Positions 8,387 to 17,184 of a DNA stretch of 64,000 nucleotides are shown here, piece by piece. This DNA comes from an uncultured Kiloniellaceae bacterium (GTDB lineage: Bacteria; Pseudomonadota; Alphaproteobacteria; Kiloniellales; Kiloniellaceae). Position 1 is the stretch's first letter. Each line of letters opens with the position of its first letter. The stretch is from positions 1-64,000 of the forward strand of contig CANMQP010000008.1 in the NCBI GenBank assembly GCA_947500035.1, written 5' to 3'. The notes under the pieces were generated by a model. That model saw only the letters and a list, made by a program, of their open reading frames with translations. It ran no database searches and had not been told where the DNA came from. The translations under genes were made by a program, and so were the position numbers.

Positions 8387-8831
8387 CTGCGTCTCCCAAT
8401 CCTGTACAAAAACATGCAGAACTCTTCAGGTGAACCAGGATAGAGCCATCAGACCTCTGCGCCATTGATCTCGGTCATTTTCATGAGTTCGCTTTTGGTC
8501 CCGGCCCGACCGTCTCGCCTCATCGGTTCGTTTGCGGTCAGGTTTGAGTCGAAGACTCAATTTGTCTCAAATGCAGTCGATGAGAACACCATCTAACTTT
8601 TGACTTCCAGAAAGCCTTTTCAAGAACCCCTGGTGATCGGAAATCACCCAACCGGCCTTTCGAAAACTGCAGCGCCGGCACTTTTTGCGCACAGGGTTAA
8701 TCGCGCGCCAAAACAAGGCTCTACACCTCCTTCCTGATTCACCGTATTCGATGAAAAATTCATCTTTAACAGTATGTTAGTGGCTCCCGCCTTACTCGTT
8801 GTGCGCTGGATTAACTGCCAATGGTTACTGC
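8387..8831. other. intergenic stretch, nothing recognised
   Basis: About 445 bases between the rhodanese gene and DUF3592-like paralogue B. It presumably contains both divergent promoters. I could not identify a convincing small gene, hairpin or repeat. Confidence 0.35.
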
Positions 8832-9326
8832 ATGGCTGTCAACTTTGCGGCTCAGCCCAGGCCGAAACGTCACCTGGACCGCCGCGCCGCTGCGATCGTA
8901 TTTCTGCTCGCAGCGGGCGCGTTCGGATACTGGTATCTGCATTACACGGATATCTCGGATGCCTTTGCGGAAGAGTCGCTCACGGCGCGCGGTGAAATCG
9001 TCGCTCTGAACGATCGCAGTTGCAGCCTGACCGACTACTGCATCGACGATCAGAAACGCGTTCAGGTGGCGACCGTCGTCTTTAGAGACAACGCCGGCCG
9101 GCTGCAGCGCTCCGTTGCCGAGTTTCGTTCTCTCGGCCACAGCATTGGCGATGAAGTCGACATTCGCTACCTCGCAAAGAATCCGGCCTCGGTTATCGCC
9201 GGCAACTCCGAATTTGCTCAGGACGTCTGGACCATCTTCCGCATCCAGCTCGCAATCGGCCTGATCATCACCACTCTTTTTTCGATCGGCTTCTGGCTGC
9301 CCAAAGGGATGCTGACGAAATACTGA
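8832..9326 (+). CDS. DUF3592-like two-TM membrane protein (paralogue B)
   Basis: The same architecture as the gene at 7495-7989: LDR, a transmembrane helix with GYWYLHYT, SDAFAEES, the two-cysteine motif CSLTDYCI, a beta-rich domain, VWTIFRIQLAI leading into the second helix, and terminal LPKGMLTKY. The two proteins are similar over their full length, so this is a local duplication with the rhodanese gene between the copies. ATG 8832 gives the same N-terminal length as paralogue A; the frame is open to a GTG at 8799. No ribosome site is obvious. Function unknown. Confidence 0.65.
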   Translation: MAVNFAAQPRPKRHLDRRAAAIVFLLAAGAFGYWYLHYTDISDAFAEESLTARGEIVALNDRSCSLTDYCIDDQKRVQVATVVFRDNAGRLQRSVAEFRSLGHSIGDEVDIRYLAKNPASVIAGNSEFAQDVWTIFRIQLAIGLIITTLFSIGFWLPKGMLTKY

Positions 9327-9475
9327 TTGTGGCGAGATGCTGTCGTTCAGAAACCCGTCCTAAAATTTGAACCTTTTGAAAAGTTCATCCGACTGACACC
9401 CTAGCGGCCTTGCAGATGAGTCCTGACGGACTTCAAATCGCGCCGCATAGGGATACAGTCTTCGTCGGCAAAAGC

Positions 9476-10207
9476 ATGAAACGTCTCTCCACCCTCACCA
9501 CTCTCCTACTCTTCATCAGCTTGTCGCTGTCAAATGCGGCACAGGCAACGCCTCCCCGCAGCCTCTCCGTCGAAGACATGCTGTTCGGCGAGAGCGCGAC
9601 GGAGTTGTTTGTCCTGCGCAGAGTGACGGACAATCTGGAAACACATATGACCGCGCTGACGGATACGCTTCTGGTCGCCATAAACATCGAGAGCGGCCGG
9701 GAGGAGAGAGCCTGGCCGGTTCAACGCACTTTGGAAACCGGGGACCTTGTCACGCTCGACCACGCCCAGCGCATCAGGAACATTCCCATTGCGGATCAGG
9801 TCAATCCCTTTGACATTCTGGCGCAAGAAAACGCGCGTCCTCTTCAGGACAGCGCGGCCAAGACGCTGTCGGACGCAAGGCTGCAAAAGTGGTATAGCAA
9901 AGACAGCTACGCCGTCGGTCAGTGGGTCGGAAAACCAGAATTTGAACTGAGCTTCGCAAAGCTCAAAACCAGAATCGAAGCAAGCCTGCAGATGACCCGT
10001 GTGGCCCTACCGGTTTATGAGGCGGGATACGATCCCCTCACCGACACCGCCTTCTCTGACTTTTCAAACTGTCAGACGACGCGGCTCTACCTGACCAGGC
10101 CACAGCCTCTCGACCGCTTGCGGGTCTTCACGAAGCTTCGCTGTCTCGATAAGGAAAACGCCGTCTGGAGTTGGCTTTACCTGGCGGTGCCGGAGGTCAA
10201 GCCATGA
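9476..10207 (+). CDS. exported protein of unknown function
   Basis: The 243-residue protein starts with a clear Sec signal peptide (MKRLSTLTTLLLFISLSLSNAAQA, cleavage near residue 24) and is otherwise hydrophilic, with two cysteines near the C-terminus (SNCQTT and LRCLD) that could form a disulfide. I chose ATG 9476 rather than the upstream in-frame ATG at 9410 because the signal peptide begins there. No family is recognised. It follows the DUF3592-like paralogue by about 150 bases on the same strand, which is compatible with but does not prove cotranscription. Confidence 0.6.
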   Translation: MKRLSTLTTLLLFISLSLSNAAQATPPRSLSVEDMLFGESATELFVLRRVTDNLETHMTALTDTLLVAINIESGREERAWPVQRTLETGDLVTLDHAQRIRNIPIADQVNPFDILAQENARPLQDSAAKTLSDARLQKWYSKDSYAVGQWVGKPEFELSFAKLKTRIEASLQMTRVALPVYEAGYDPLTDTAFSDFSNCQTTRLYLTRPQPLDRLRVFTKLRCLDKENAVWSWLYLAVPEVKP

Positions 10208-10213
10208 TAGCTG

Positions 10214-10417
10214 TCATGGTAACTGCAGATGCCGTACCCATCTCAAACCCAAATATCCCAGTGCGCCGCCTGCCAGCACCGTGACCGCGGCCCATTCCAA
10301 GGACATCTCCTGAAGAACGGCGATCCCCGCGCCTGATAAAATCCCTGCCACAAGGTTCCTGACATTTGCGCCTTTCCGGCAGCGCTTATCGAACTCCGGC
10401 AAGGCAACGATGCCCAC
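10214..10417 (-). CDS. possible small membrane protein
   Basis: A 67-residue frame starting at GTG 10417, with a basic N-terminus (FDKRCRKG) and two hydrophobic stretches (about residues 20-34 and 41-56) ending RWVRHLQLP. It converges on the exported protein gene with only a few bases between the stops. There is no good ribosome site, so it may be a remnant or a chance frame; the hydrophobic pattern and lack of competing coding signal are the only support. Confidence 0.35.
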   Translation of the reverse strand: MGIVALPEFDKRCRKGANVRNLVAGILSGAGIAVLQEMSLEWAAVTVLAGGALGYLGLRWVRHLQLP

Positions 10418-10449
10418 TAAAACATGTGAAGCCGCTCTAAATCATGGTG

Positions 10450-10515
10450 TTAGAGCAGATTCACCGGTACGACGGATCGCCGAAGGCGATTCCATCTAAA
10501 CCGGATCTGCTCTAG
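10450..10515. repeat. REP-like imperfect palindrome
   Basis: A 66-bp element whose arms TTAGAGCAGATTCACCGG and CCGGATCTGCTCTAG are imperfect complements, with a central ATCGCC GAAG GGCGAT hairpin. I recall similar palindromes as dispersed extragenic repeats in alphaproteobacterial genomes. On transcription it would fold into a long hairpin; there is no T-run, so a repeat rather than a terminator is the better reading. Only one copy was seen in this window. Confidence 0.6.
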
Positions 10516-11198
10516 CGCGCCAAAGATGGCCGAAGTCATGAGAAACCGGAAACTGCCTGACCAGAAGATAGCGCCGTTCAGGGTAAAACAGCCATGGAAA
10601 CAGCAATAATCAGAGCGGCCTTTACACTCAGCTTCATAGCCTCGCCCTTCTCAGGCTCTCGGATAGATTCCCGGGATCGGGTGAATTTTTACGCTACGGC
10701 GCCCGCGCGGAAATACACGCCGGGCATATTTTGGGGTGTAACGCGGGACGTATGTTGCCGTCCGCCGCAGACACCGCGAATAGCTGCGCGAACGCGCAAA
10801 TGGGGTTGTGCCTAATGCCCTGTCGCAGAGCGCTGCTGAGAAGCTTTCCTGGCCTTGCCCAGGCTTGAAGTCTGCCAGGTTACCACCGCGTGCCGCGCTC
10901 GCACTATCGAGATGTGATGAGCTTTCAGGAAACGAGGGGAAGCGCAGGCGCTGAACCAGCAACTTGGACTGCTTTCGCAGAGTGACCGAGTGCCGCGTCT
11001 GTTCAGAAACGCGCTGGAGAGAAGCCTGTCGGGCGGGTAAGACGTCGAAGCAGGGAACATCGGGCCGAAGCCCCCGCTGAGAGCGATCGCTCCTGATGCA
11101 GGCTGTCAAGAACGGGCATCGCACCCGGGCAGTGCGCGAAACCGGAAGAAGGGCCGGTCTCAAACGCAAGCTGAAGACCTGTCGCGCAAAATCAAACT
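10516..11198. other. gene-poor stretch
   Basis: About 680 bases without a gene I trust. The longest frame here (10651-11169, minus) is Arg/Ser-rich without a domain or ribosome site. A plus-strand frame near 10690-10860 encodes a short Cys/Ala-rich stretch that might be a decayed exported protein. No repeats or terminators were noticed. Confidence 0.3.
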
Positions 11199-11510
11199 CT
11201 AAATCTCAGGATCCGAGTTCAGCGCGACCGCCTCTTTTTCACGCCAGCCTTCACCGGCTGCGACCAGGCAGCTCTTGCCGTCCGGGGTCGACATAATGAT
11301 TGTCCAGGTATCGCCGTCGCCGGTGCTGAGCACCTCAACCAGTCCGCCCTTGCTGGTCAGACCGACCGCGACAGGGGCTTCGCTGTATTTCTTTGCGAGG
11401 GTTGCCAGGATTTTATCGCGGCTGTCACACTGTGCCTGCGCGAGGGCCGGCGTCGAAGCGATCGACGCGGCGATCGCAAGGCTCAGACCCAGGGTTACGG
11501 ATTTCCACAT
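11199..11510 (-). CDS. small exported protein, KYSEAPVA family (copy 1)
   Basis: A 103-residue precursor with a Sec signal peptide (to about residue 25, TPALAQA) and a mature domain holding the pattern CD.RD.IL.TLA.KYSEAPVA.G.T..GGLVE, TGDG.TWT, and a second Cys in CLVAAGEGW. The two cysteines may form a disulfide. ATG 11510 is chosen over the GTG three bases earlier because AGGAG is 6 bases before it. A paralogue at 18275-18595 keeps all of these positions. I know such proteins only as hypothetical periplasmic proteins of alphaproteobacteria. Confidence 0.7.
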   Translation of the reverse strand: MWKSVTLGLSLAIAASIASTPALAQAQCDSRDKILATLAKKYSEAPVAVGLTSKGGLVEVLSTGDGDTWTIIMSTPDGKSCLVAAGEGWREKEAVALNSDPEI

Positions 11511-11938
11511 CACGCGCTCCTTTCCGCACCGGAAATAGAGGAATATCTGTGTCGGCGCGTGAAATTACGGTGACAGATCTTAGTAAACTTAAAGCGAAGA
11601 ACTGGTTAAGCGGCTATTAATGTAAAATAATCGCAACAGCGAAGATTTTTCATTTTCTTGTCATATTTTCCTATTTTTATGAACTCGTAATCTGATTGCA
11701 AGACAAGGAAATCACGCAGTGTTTCGAGCGACTTACAACTCAAGCACAATTCTCGTCATTTTGGCCACCTCCAAACTGTAAGACTATCTCCCCGACGCAT
11801 ACGCGCTGCAAGAATTTGCACATTCTGCCGATCACGGCTTTTTTTTCGGCCAGTGGGAAACCGGATCCGTCATTTGGAAAAGCAAGACGCCGGCCCTCTC
11901 AGAGAGCGCCGGCGCAATTGTCGGTTACAAAGCCTCTA
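11511..11938. other. AT-rich intergenic region
   Basis: An A/T-rich stretch upstream of the small exported protein gene, probably carrying its promoter, followed by the hairpin at 11889-11913. No gene is supported here; a plus-strand frame spanning 11696-12334 merely mirrors the next gene. Confidence 0.35.
11889..11913 (-). terminator. hairpin after exported basic protein gene
   Basis: GCCGGCCCTCTC and AGAGAGCGCCGGC pair into a long GC-rich stem with a very short loop, about 25 bases past the stop of the minus-strand gene at 11939. Read on the minus strand it is followed by CTTGCTTTTCC, a weak T-rich tail. A Rho-independent terminator is plausible. Confidence 0.5.
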
Positions 11939-12835
11939 TCAGTGGGTGTTGGGTTTGGGCGCCGTCTGGAAACCACCCGAATGGCTACCGGCACAGTTGA
12001 CCTTCACGGGGGTCCACTTGGTCTGATAGGGGTGATCGCCGCCCACGTTGATCAGGTACTTGCGGCTCTCGGATTTTTTGAAGGTGTAGTGCTTATTGAA
12101 ATAGGCGATGCCGCTGTTCTGGGTCTTAACGGTGACCTGCTGCCGGTCACCGTTGTCACGGTAGTACCAGAAGCTGACGTCCTGCTTGCTCTTCTTGTTG
12201 GTTTTGATGACCGCCTGGAGATGCGCCTTTACCTTGCACTTACCTGGGAGCCTCTCGTACTTCACCTTCATATCGATGTTTTTGACCTTCAAAGGCTCCG
12301 GGAGACAGATAATTTGGAGCGGCACCTTTTTTGAGATCGTTTTGCCATCTGCATATTCCTCCAACGGGGTTTTTGCGCCTACGCCGAAGCGGTACTTAGG
12401 TCTAGACAAGGGCTTCTTCTTGAACACCTTGTCGGGACTGCCTTCTTGCTCGCAAATCTTGCGGCCTATCGGAATGAAGGGTTCAAGTTCCTTAGGACGG
12501 ACTTTGTGCATTATCACCTTGTCTACTTTCTTAAGTTTGATTCCCGTGGTGTATGTGATCGTTTCAGAAATATCCGTGTTTCTTATCTCCCAATTGGTGA
12601 TTCGGTAACGCCGCTTCTTCTCGGCTTTAAAATGGAACTTAATTGTGGGTTTCGCATTTAGTTTACCCGCTATCCACTGCCCCTTGGTGTATTTGAACGT
12701 CAGTGTCGGCGGATTGCCGACCGGTTCAGCTGAGAACGAAACATTCTTCAGACCGTCGGTAAAAGCCTGAGCCGGACCGCTCAGGACCGCGGCCGCCGCC
12801 AGCGCCAGCAGCGCAGCTTTCACAGTTCTAGACAT
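11939..12835 (-). CDS. exported lysine-rich protein of unknown function
   Basis: The 298-residue precursor begins at ATG 12835, immediately behind a perfect AGGAGG ribosome site, and has a Sec signal peptide (MSRTVKAALLALAAAAVLSG, cleavage near GPAQA). The mature protein is strongly basic, with many Lys in strand-like repeats (KFHFKAEKKRRYRITNWEIRN, FKKKPLSRPKYRFG), and carries four cysteines (CEQEG, IICLPE, GKCKVKA, VNCAGS). No domain was recognised. The A/T-rich internal sequence differs from its neighbours. Location should be periplasmic or extracellular; a cell-surface or polyanion-binding role would be speculation. Confidence 0.65.
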   Translation of the reverse strand: MSRTVKAALLALAAAAVLSGPAQAFTDGLKNVSFSAEPVGNPPTLTFKYTKGQWIAGKLNAKPTIKFHFKAEKKRRYRITNWEIRNTDISETITYTTGIKLKKVDKVIMHKVRPKELEPFIPIGRKICEQEGSPDKVFKKKPLSRPKYRFGVGAKTPLEEYADGKTISKKVPLQIICLPEPLKVKNIDMKVKYERLPGKCKVKAHLQAVIKTNKKSKQDVSFWYYRDNGDRQQVTVKTQNSGIAYFNKHYTFKKSESRKYLINVGGDHPYQTKWTPVKVNCAGSHSGGFQTAPKPNTH

Positions 12836-13048
12836 TCTTGCCTCCTGAATAGGCTGAAGGCGCCGGAGCCGGAGAGCAGCGCCGTGAATTGAATCCAATA
12901 AGGTATTGCCGCTTAGTCGGCGGCAGCTCCGGAAAGGTTCAATCTTTTCCCAAACACAACAAGCACTGCTGGGGTATAGGAACTGACGGGAATGGCCGGA
13001 GAGGAACCGGAACTGAAACGGACTGCGCAGACGGTCGCCTCGGCGCGC

Positions 13049-13597
13049 TCAGACCTCAATCACATTTAGATCTTTGGGGCCGGCAACGTTGATCGAGCTG
13101 CCTTTCTTCATTGCATGATCGGCGGTAAAGACACCGAACCGCGAGTCCAGATGGCCGACGGGATTCATCATCGTCATGCTGTAGGAGACTTTTTCGTTTC
13201 GTTTGAACTCGATGGTCGGATCGTTGACCGGCCCGTTACTGATGATGCGGACGAAAGCACCATCCTTCGGTTTGAAGCTAGAGGTATCGAAACAGATGAT
13301 CTTGCCTTTGTAACCAATTGCCTTGGCTTTTTCGGCAGGTGTAAAGGTGTCCTTGAAAGACTGGTGAATCTCGAAATTGCCTGTCAGCAGAAGTTTGCGT
13401 GGCGGCGCCGGAATCAGCGACATCAGTTCCACCAACCTCGCCAGAACCTTTTCTTCCGTATCGTGGATGGTGATATGCGCACCGGCGACAGAGCCGTCCC
13501 CCATGATCATCGTAACGCCCATGCAAAGCAAAAGATGGGGATAGGCGATGCTGTGCAGATCGTGCCCGACGTCATCCTCGTCAAGATAAACCGTCAT
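13049..13597 (-). CDS. CheD-like fold protein, putative Cys-His hydrolase
   Basis: A 182-residue cytoplasmic protein whose N-terminal half resembles the CheD deamidase pattern: LLLCMGVTMIMGDGSVAGAHIT places Cys25 and His41 with a spacing close to that of the CheD catalytic Cys-His pair, followed by an amphipathic helix (EKVLARLVELMSLI) and KLLLTGNF. The family resemblance is by eye and weak in the C-terminal half (KGSSINVAGPKDLNVIEV). No chemotaxis genes lie nearby. A GGGGAG ribosome site precedes ATG 13597. It could equally be an unrelated uncharacterised protein. Confidence 0.45.
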   Translation of the reverse strand: MTVYLDEDDVGHDLHSIAYPHLLLCMGVTMIMGDGSVAGAHITIHDTEEKVLARLVELMSLIPAPPRKLLLTGNFEIHQSFKDTFTPAEKAKAIGYKGKIICFDTSSFKPKDGAFVRIISNGPVNDPTIEFKRNEKVSYSMTMMNPVGHLDSRFGVFTADHAMKKGSSINVAGPKDLNVIEV

Positions 13598-13634
13598 TCC
13601 TAACTCCCCTGCTGAATGTCAGACTCAGTGCGCA

Positions 13635-14825
13635 TCACCTTGTCCGTTCCATAGACGTCTTTACCGCATCGATCGCCTCCAACAGCGGCAGCGCCTCGAT
13701 ACCACCGCGCAGGGGAAAGGCATGATCGCCTTTGTGAACGATCATACGCCGTTCGGCCTGAATGTCATTGGCCGCGACCGTGAAGCCCTTTCCAAGAGAG
13801 GGCGCAGAGCTTTTCTTGATCTCAATGGCCCAGCGCCGCTCGGGGGTGAGTTCGAGCACCAGATCGATCTCCGCCCCGGCGTGGGTTCGATAGAAATATG
13901 GCTGCACGCCCATGGGCGCCGCCGCAATCAGTGCTTCAATGGCAAAGCCTTCCCAACTCGCACCCGCAATCGGATGGCCAAGGACATCGTTAAGCTCGTG
14001 CAACCCGAGCAGCGCATGAAGCAACCCGCTATCGCGGACGTACGTCTTTGGCGACTTAACCAGCCGCTTTCCCTGATTCCTGGCCCAAGGTGCCAACCGC
14101 CGCACCAGCAGCAGATCACACATCAGATCCAGATAATGCATCACGCTGTGCCAATTCGCATCGAGACTTTTTGCAAGCCTCTGAGCGTTCAGCGTTGCGC
14201 CCTGACTATGGGCCAGCATGGTCCAAAAGCGCTCGAGCGTCTGCGCCGGCACACGAACACCGAATTGCGGGATGTCCCGCTCCAGGTAGGAGCGGATAAA
14301 AGCTTGCCGCCAGACAAGGCTCGCCTCCGCATCGGCCGCCAGCAAACTGGAGGGGAAGCCGCCGCGCTCCCACAGCAGATCGACGTCTCCCCCTTGCCGG
14401 GAAAACTCCTGCGGCTGCACCGGCGGCAGCTCGAGATGCACCACGCGTCCGGCCAGGCTCTCGGAAGACTGGCGCATCAGGTCGATGGCGGCGGACCCCA
14501 GAATCAGGAAATGACCGCCCTCACGCCCCTGACGCCGCCGCGCGTCGATCTGGCCGCGTAGCACCGCGAAGATTTCGGGCGCGCGATGAATTTCATCCAG
14601 GATCACCAGCTTGTCCGCATGAGCAGATAGATAAGCTTCAGGGTCGCTCAAGCGGTTACGGTCGGCGGGACTTTCGAGATCGAGATAGAGAGCCTGGTCT
14701 CCATGGTTATCCGCAATTTCCCGGGCCAGGGTCGTCTTGCCCACTTGGCGCGGTCCAAGCAGAACCACACTTGGCATCTGGCTGAGTCGGCGTTGAATGA
14801 GCGCAGCGAGGTCTCTTGTAATCAT
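13635..14825 (-). CDS. AAA_14 / DUF4143 ATPase
   Basis: A 396-residue protein of the widespread AAA_14-DUF4143 family: Walker A GPRQVGKTT (residues 24-32), Walker B LVILDEIH (73-80), a sensor-like LILGSAAIDL, then the DUF4143 domain (about 180-370) with LERDIPQFG, the winged-helix-like LDANWHSVMHYLDLM, and the terminal nuclease-like region containing AEIDLVLE and WAIEIKKS. The latter resembles a PD-(D/E)XK core. Cellular function is not established; some members are linked to mobile elements or toxin-antitoxin behaviour. The ATG lacks a ribosome site and lies within an inverted repeat, see the regulatory entry. Confidence 0.85.
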   Translation of the reverse strand: MITRDLAALIQRRLSQMPSVVLLGPRQVGKTTLAREIADNHGDQALYLDLESPADRNRLSDPEAYLSAHADKLVILDEIHRAPEIFAVLRGQIDARRRQGREGGHFLILGSAAIDLMRQSSESLAGRVVHLELPPVQPQEFSRQGGDVDLLWERGGFPSSLLAADAEASLVWRQAFIRSYLERDIPQFGVRVPAQTLERFWTMLAHSQGATLNAQRLAKSLDANWHSVMHYLDLMCDLLLVRRLAPWARNQGKRLVKSPKTYVRDSGLLHALLGLHELNDVLGHPIAGASWEGFAIEALIAAAPMGVQPYFYRTHAGAEIDLVLELTPERRWAIEIKKSSAPSLGKGFTVAANDIQAERRMIVHKGDHAFPLRGGIEALPLLEAIDAVKTSMERTR

Positions 14826-14864
14826 TCTTGAATATTCGCATATAAACTACGATTTTTCAAGAAT
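14824..14864 (-). promoter_or_regulatory. inverted repeat over DUF4143 gene start
   Basis: ATTCTTGAA at 14824-14832 and TTCAAGAAT at 14856-14864 form a perfect 9-bp inverted repeat that covers the gene start. On the minus strand TTGAAA could be a -35 box with a weak -10 about 17 bases on, placing transcription very near the ATG. This would make an operator or autoregulatory site and a leaderless message; neither is proven. Confidence 0.4.
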
Positions 14865-15173
14865 TATGACTTTACCACCTGAATATTGACGTTTGGAGCG
14901 TATGAGTCCGCCCGCTCCTACGGGAACGCTCTCAATGTCAGCGGCTTCTGAAACCTGCGATTTCCCAAATATATCGGTCGTACTTGCCGAGACAGTCACT
15001 AAATGCGAGGAAGGCTTGTCGATGGAAGAAAACTGCCTCCAAAAAAGAAACCGCCGAACTTCCTGCGGGACGGATGGCAGGCCTCTTAAGAACCGCGTTA
15101 AAAAAATGTCCCGGAACCGAGATCGCGGGACGACGTCAGAAGAACTCAGGTCCAACACTCTAGGAGCCCGCAC
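14865..15173. other. intergenic stretch before DUF2333 gene
   Basis: About 310 bases between divergent genes. Short frames exist on both strands but none has a ribosome site or recognisable protein. The plus-strand promoter for the DUF2333 gene should be here; I could not place it with confidence. Confidence 0.3.
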
Positions 15174-16133
15174 GTGATCAGCGCCGAAATGCGATACACC
15201 CTCCACGAATGGTTCACCGGCAGGACAAAGCTGGTGATCGGCCTGGTCATCCTGGCGCTCCTGCTGGTCTTCTACCCCATCGGCATGCTGGTCAATCACA
15301 AGATCAACGACGACGTGGACTTCAGCCTGGCCGAGGAAGCGCTGACCCCGGGCGGAAGCCGCGCTGTTGCCATGTCAATCGCCCTGATCGAGCGCGAGGT
15401 GGAAGAAACCGGCTGGGTGGCCAACAAGCCCTTCCCCTTTCCCTCCTCCCTGCTCGACAATATGCCGAATTTCCAGATCGGCCTGATGTACGCCATGTCA
15501 CGCTTTTCCATCGAGATGACCGACGAACTCGGACGCTCGCGCGGTTCCAGCCAGGTCGACCCCGACCTGGACAAGGCTTCCGGTCTGCTGAAGTACGACG
15601 GTACCATCTGGATCTGGGAGCCCTCGACCTCCCTGCTGCCGACGGCCAGCGCCGACCGTCAATACATTGCGGGCAAGAACGCACTGGTCAGCTATAACCG
15701 GCGTCTGGCCCAGGGCCAGGCTGTCTTCGACCGGCGCGCCGACAATCTGATTGCCTTCCTGGACCGGGTGGGCGCGGATCTGGGAAGTTCCTCAGCCTCA
15801 CTGGATCTGCGTGCCAATGCCTCTTCGGCGGGTTGGTTCGACCTTGCCGCTGACGACGTCTTTTACGCCACCAAAGGGCGGCTCTATGGCTACTACATGA
15901 TCCTGCGTGAACTGGGGATCGATTACCAGGATACCATCAACGAAAAGCGGGTCGGCGTGGTCTGGCAAAAGATGCTCGACAACCTCAGGACCGCCGCTGA
16001 GATGGATCCTCTGATCATCTCGAACGGTTACAACGACGGCCTTTTCATGCCGAGCCACCTGGCGGTTCAGGGCTTTTACCTCCTGCGCGCCCGCACGCAG
16101 CTCAAAGAGGTCGCCAATATTCTGTTGAAATAA
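15174..16133 (+). CDS. DUF2333 family inner-membrane protein
   Basis: The 319-residue protein has one N-terminal transmembrane helix (about residues 18-38, LVIGLVILALLLVFYPIGML) followed by a periplasmic helical domain with the DUF2333 features: NDDVDFSLAEEALTPGGSRAV, the SLLDNMPNFQIG segment, and a conserved DVFYATKGRLYGYY block near residue 230. GTG 15174 is chosen because TAGGAG lies 8 bases before it. The family is widespread in proteobacteria without a known function; an envelope role is inferred from topology. A stem-loop follows the stop. Confidence 0.85.
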   Translation: MISAEMRYTLHEWFTGRTKLVIGLVILALLLVFYPIGMLVNHKINDDVDFSLAEEALTPGGSRAVAMSIALIEREVEETGWVANKPFPFPSSLLDNMPNFQIGLMYAMSRFSIEMTDELGRSRGSSQVDPDLDKASGLLKYDGTIWIWEPSTSLLPTASADRQYIAGKNALVSYNRRLAQGQAVFDRRADNLIAFLDRVGADLGSSSASLDLRANASSAGWFDLAADDVFYATKGRLYGYYMILRELGIDYQDTINEKRVGVVWQKMLDNLRTAAEMDPLIISNGYNDGLFMPSHLAVQGFYLLRARTQLKEVANILLK

Positions 16134-16159
16134 CTCTCGGGCCCGGCTGGAAATGAATA

Positions 16160-16181
16160 CGCCCGGCAATCTTGCCGGGCG
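16160..16181 (+). terminator. strong hairpin after DUF2333 gene
   Basis: CGCCCGGCAA TC TTGCCGGGCG forms a perfect 10-bp stem 27 bases past the DUF2333 stop. There is no following T-run (AACAAG), so termination efficiency is uncertain; it may act as a 3' end protection hairpin. Confidence 0.5.
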
Positions 16182-16377
16182 AACAAGTATCGCATGATCC
16201 ACCGTTTGAGATCTGAGCCGAACATATGGAATCCTCGTCCCCAAACTTCGGGCAATGCCATCGACAGATCGCTCTCTTCTGTCTAAAAAACAAGTAAAAA
16301 TCCTCTAAAACCCAATCTTAAAAAGAGCTTAACTTCCGGTTTACTTATTTGCCCTAATCTTGTGGCAAATGTATGTC

Positions 16378-17184
16378 ATGTTGAAACATAAACTCCCGGT
16401 TCTGGCCGCCCTCCTGATGGGCGCCTCCCTCCCGGCGCTCGCGGCGAACGATACCGCGGGCGACTGCTCGTTCAACGCGACCTCTACCGCTCAGAATCTC
16501 TGTCACGATCAACGGGTTATGCGGGACTATGCCCTTGGCCTGACATCGGACACCTTCGTCGATACGCCGCCGGTCACGCTTGAACCGATTCCGCGGCGGA
16601 ACGGCAAAGGCCGCTCTCAAGGGCCGCTCTCACTGCTGCCTGGCGGTTCGCCCCAAGCTCAAGGAGAACGCGCTCCCCAAACCACGGCACAGCGTGCCGC
16701 ATCGGAGCCGTCTGCCGCCGGTCAGCCGCAAACCGCCAGCGTCTCCAAGGTGACCCGCCTTCCCAGAGTGACCGACACGCGCGACGTGACAGCGCGAGCG
16801 CCACGCGGCCCAGGTGGGTTTAACTCTCTGGTAATACAAGATAGTTCGGCAAAATTCTCGGCGCCCAGCGCGCGGCCGGAAGGCTATCAACCGCAGGCCG
16901 GAGCGAAGTCCCAGCGGCGCTACGTCGCATTGGGTGATTTCACAACCCCTCATGAGGCCATTGAGGTCGCGCAGAAGTTCAATCTTTGGACCCCCAGGAT
17001 CCAGCACGTCTACGTGAATGGGCGTCACTTCAGCCGTGTACTTGTCGGTCCCTTTGCCGATCGCTCGATCAAGTCGGTGCAAAAGCACCTTGATCAGCAC
17101 GGCTTCAGCGCCGCCTGGCCGCTGCGCGCAACCGCCGACGCGACGCCCGACACGTTGATCGCGCGCTATCCCGGTGACGGCTAA
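16378..17184 (+). CDS. exported SPOR-domain protein
   Basis: A 268-residue precursor: signal peptide (MLKHKLPVLAALLMGASLPALA), an N-terminal part with two cysteines (GDCSF and NLCHD), a long Pro/Ser/Ala-rich disordered linker and a C-terminal SPOR-like domain (about residues 185-255: RYVALGDFTTPHEAIEVAQ, VYVNGRHFSRVLVGPF, SVQKHLDQHGF). SPOR domains bind septal denuded peptidoglycan, so a role near the division site is a reasonable inference. ATG 16378 was taken as the start because the signal peptide begins there. Its TAA stop coincides with the degenerate left end of the structured repeat. Confidence 0.75.
   Translation: MLKHKLPVLAALLMGASLPALAANDTAGDCSFNATSTAQNLCHDQRVMRDYALGLTSDTFVDTPPVTLEPIPRRNGKGRSQGPLSLLPGGSPQAQGERAPQTTAQRAASEPSAAGQPQTASVSKVTRLPRVTDTRDVTARAPRGPGGFNSLVIQDSSAKFSAPSARPEGYQPQAGAKSQRRYVALGDFTTPHEAIEVAQKFNLWTPRIQHVYVNGRHFSRVLVGPFADRSIKSVQKHLDQHGFSAAWPLRATADATPDTLIARYPGDG

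Noticed and set aside
10651-11169. A 172-codon minus-strand frame
   Set aside because: Arg/Ser/Pro-rich composition, no domain, no ribosome site and overlapping frames on the other strand of equal quality.
13722-14561. A 279-codon plus-strand frame
   Set aside because: Antisense shadow of the DUF4143 ATPase gene.
14847-15299. A 150-codon minus-strand frame upstream of DUF2333
   Set aside because: It overlaps the clearly real DUF2333 start in antisense and its sequence is not protein-like.
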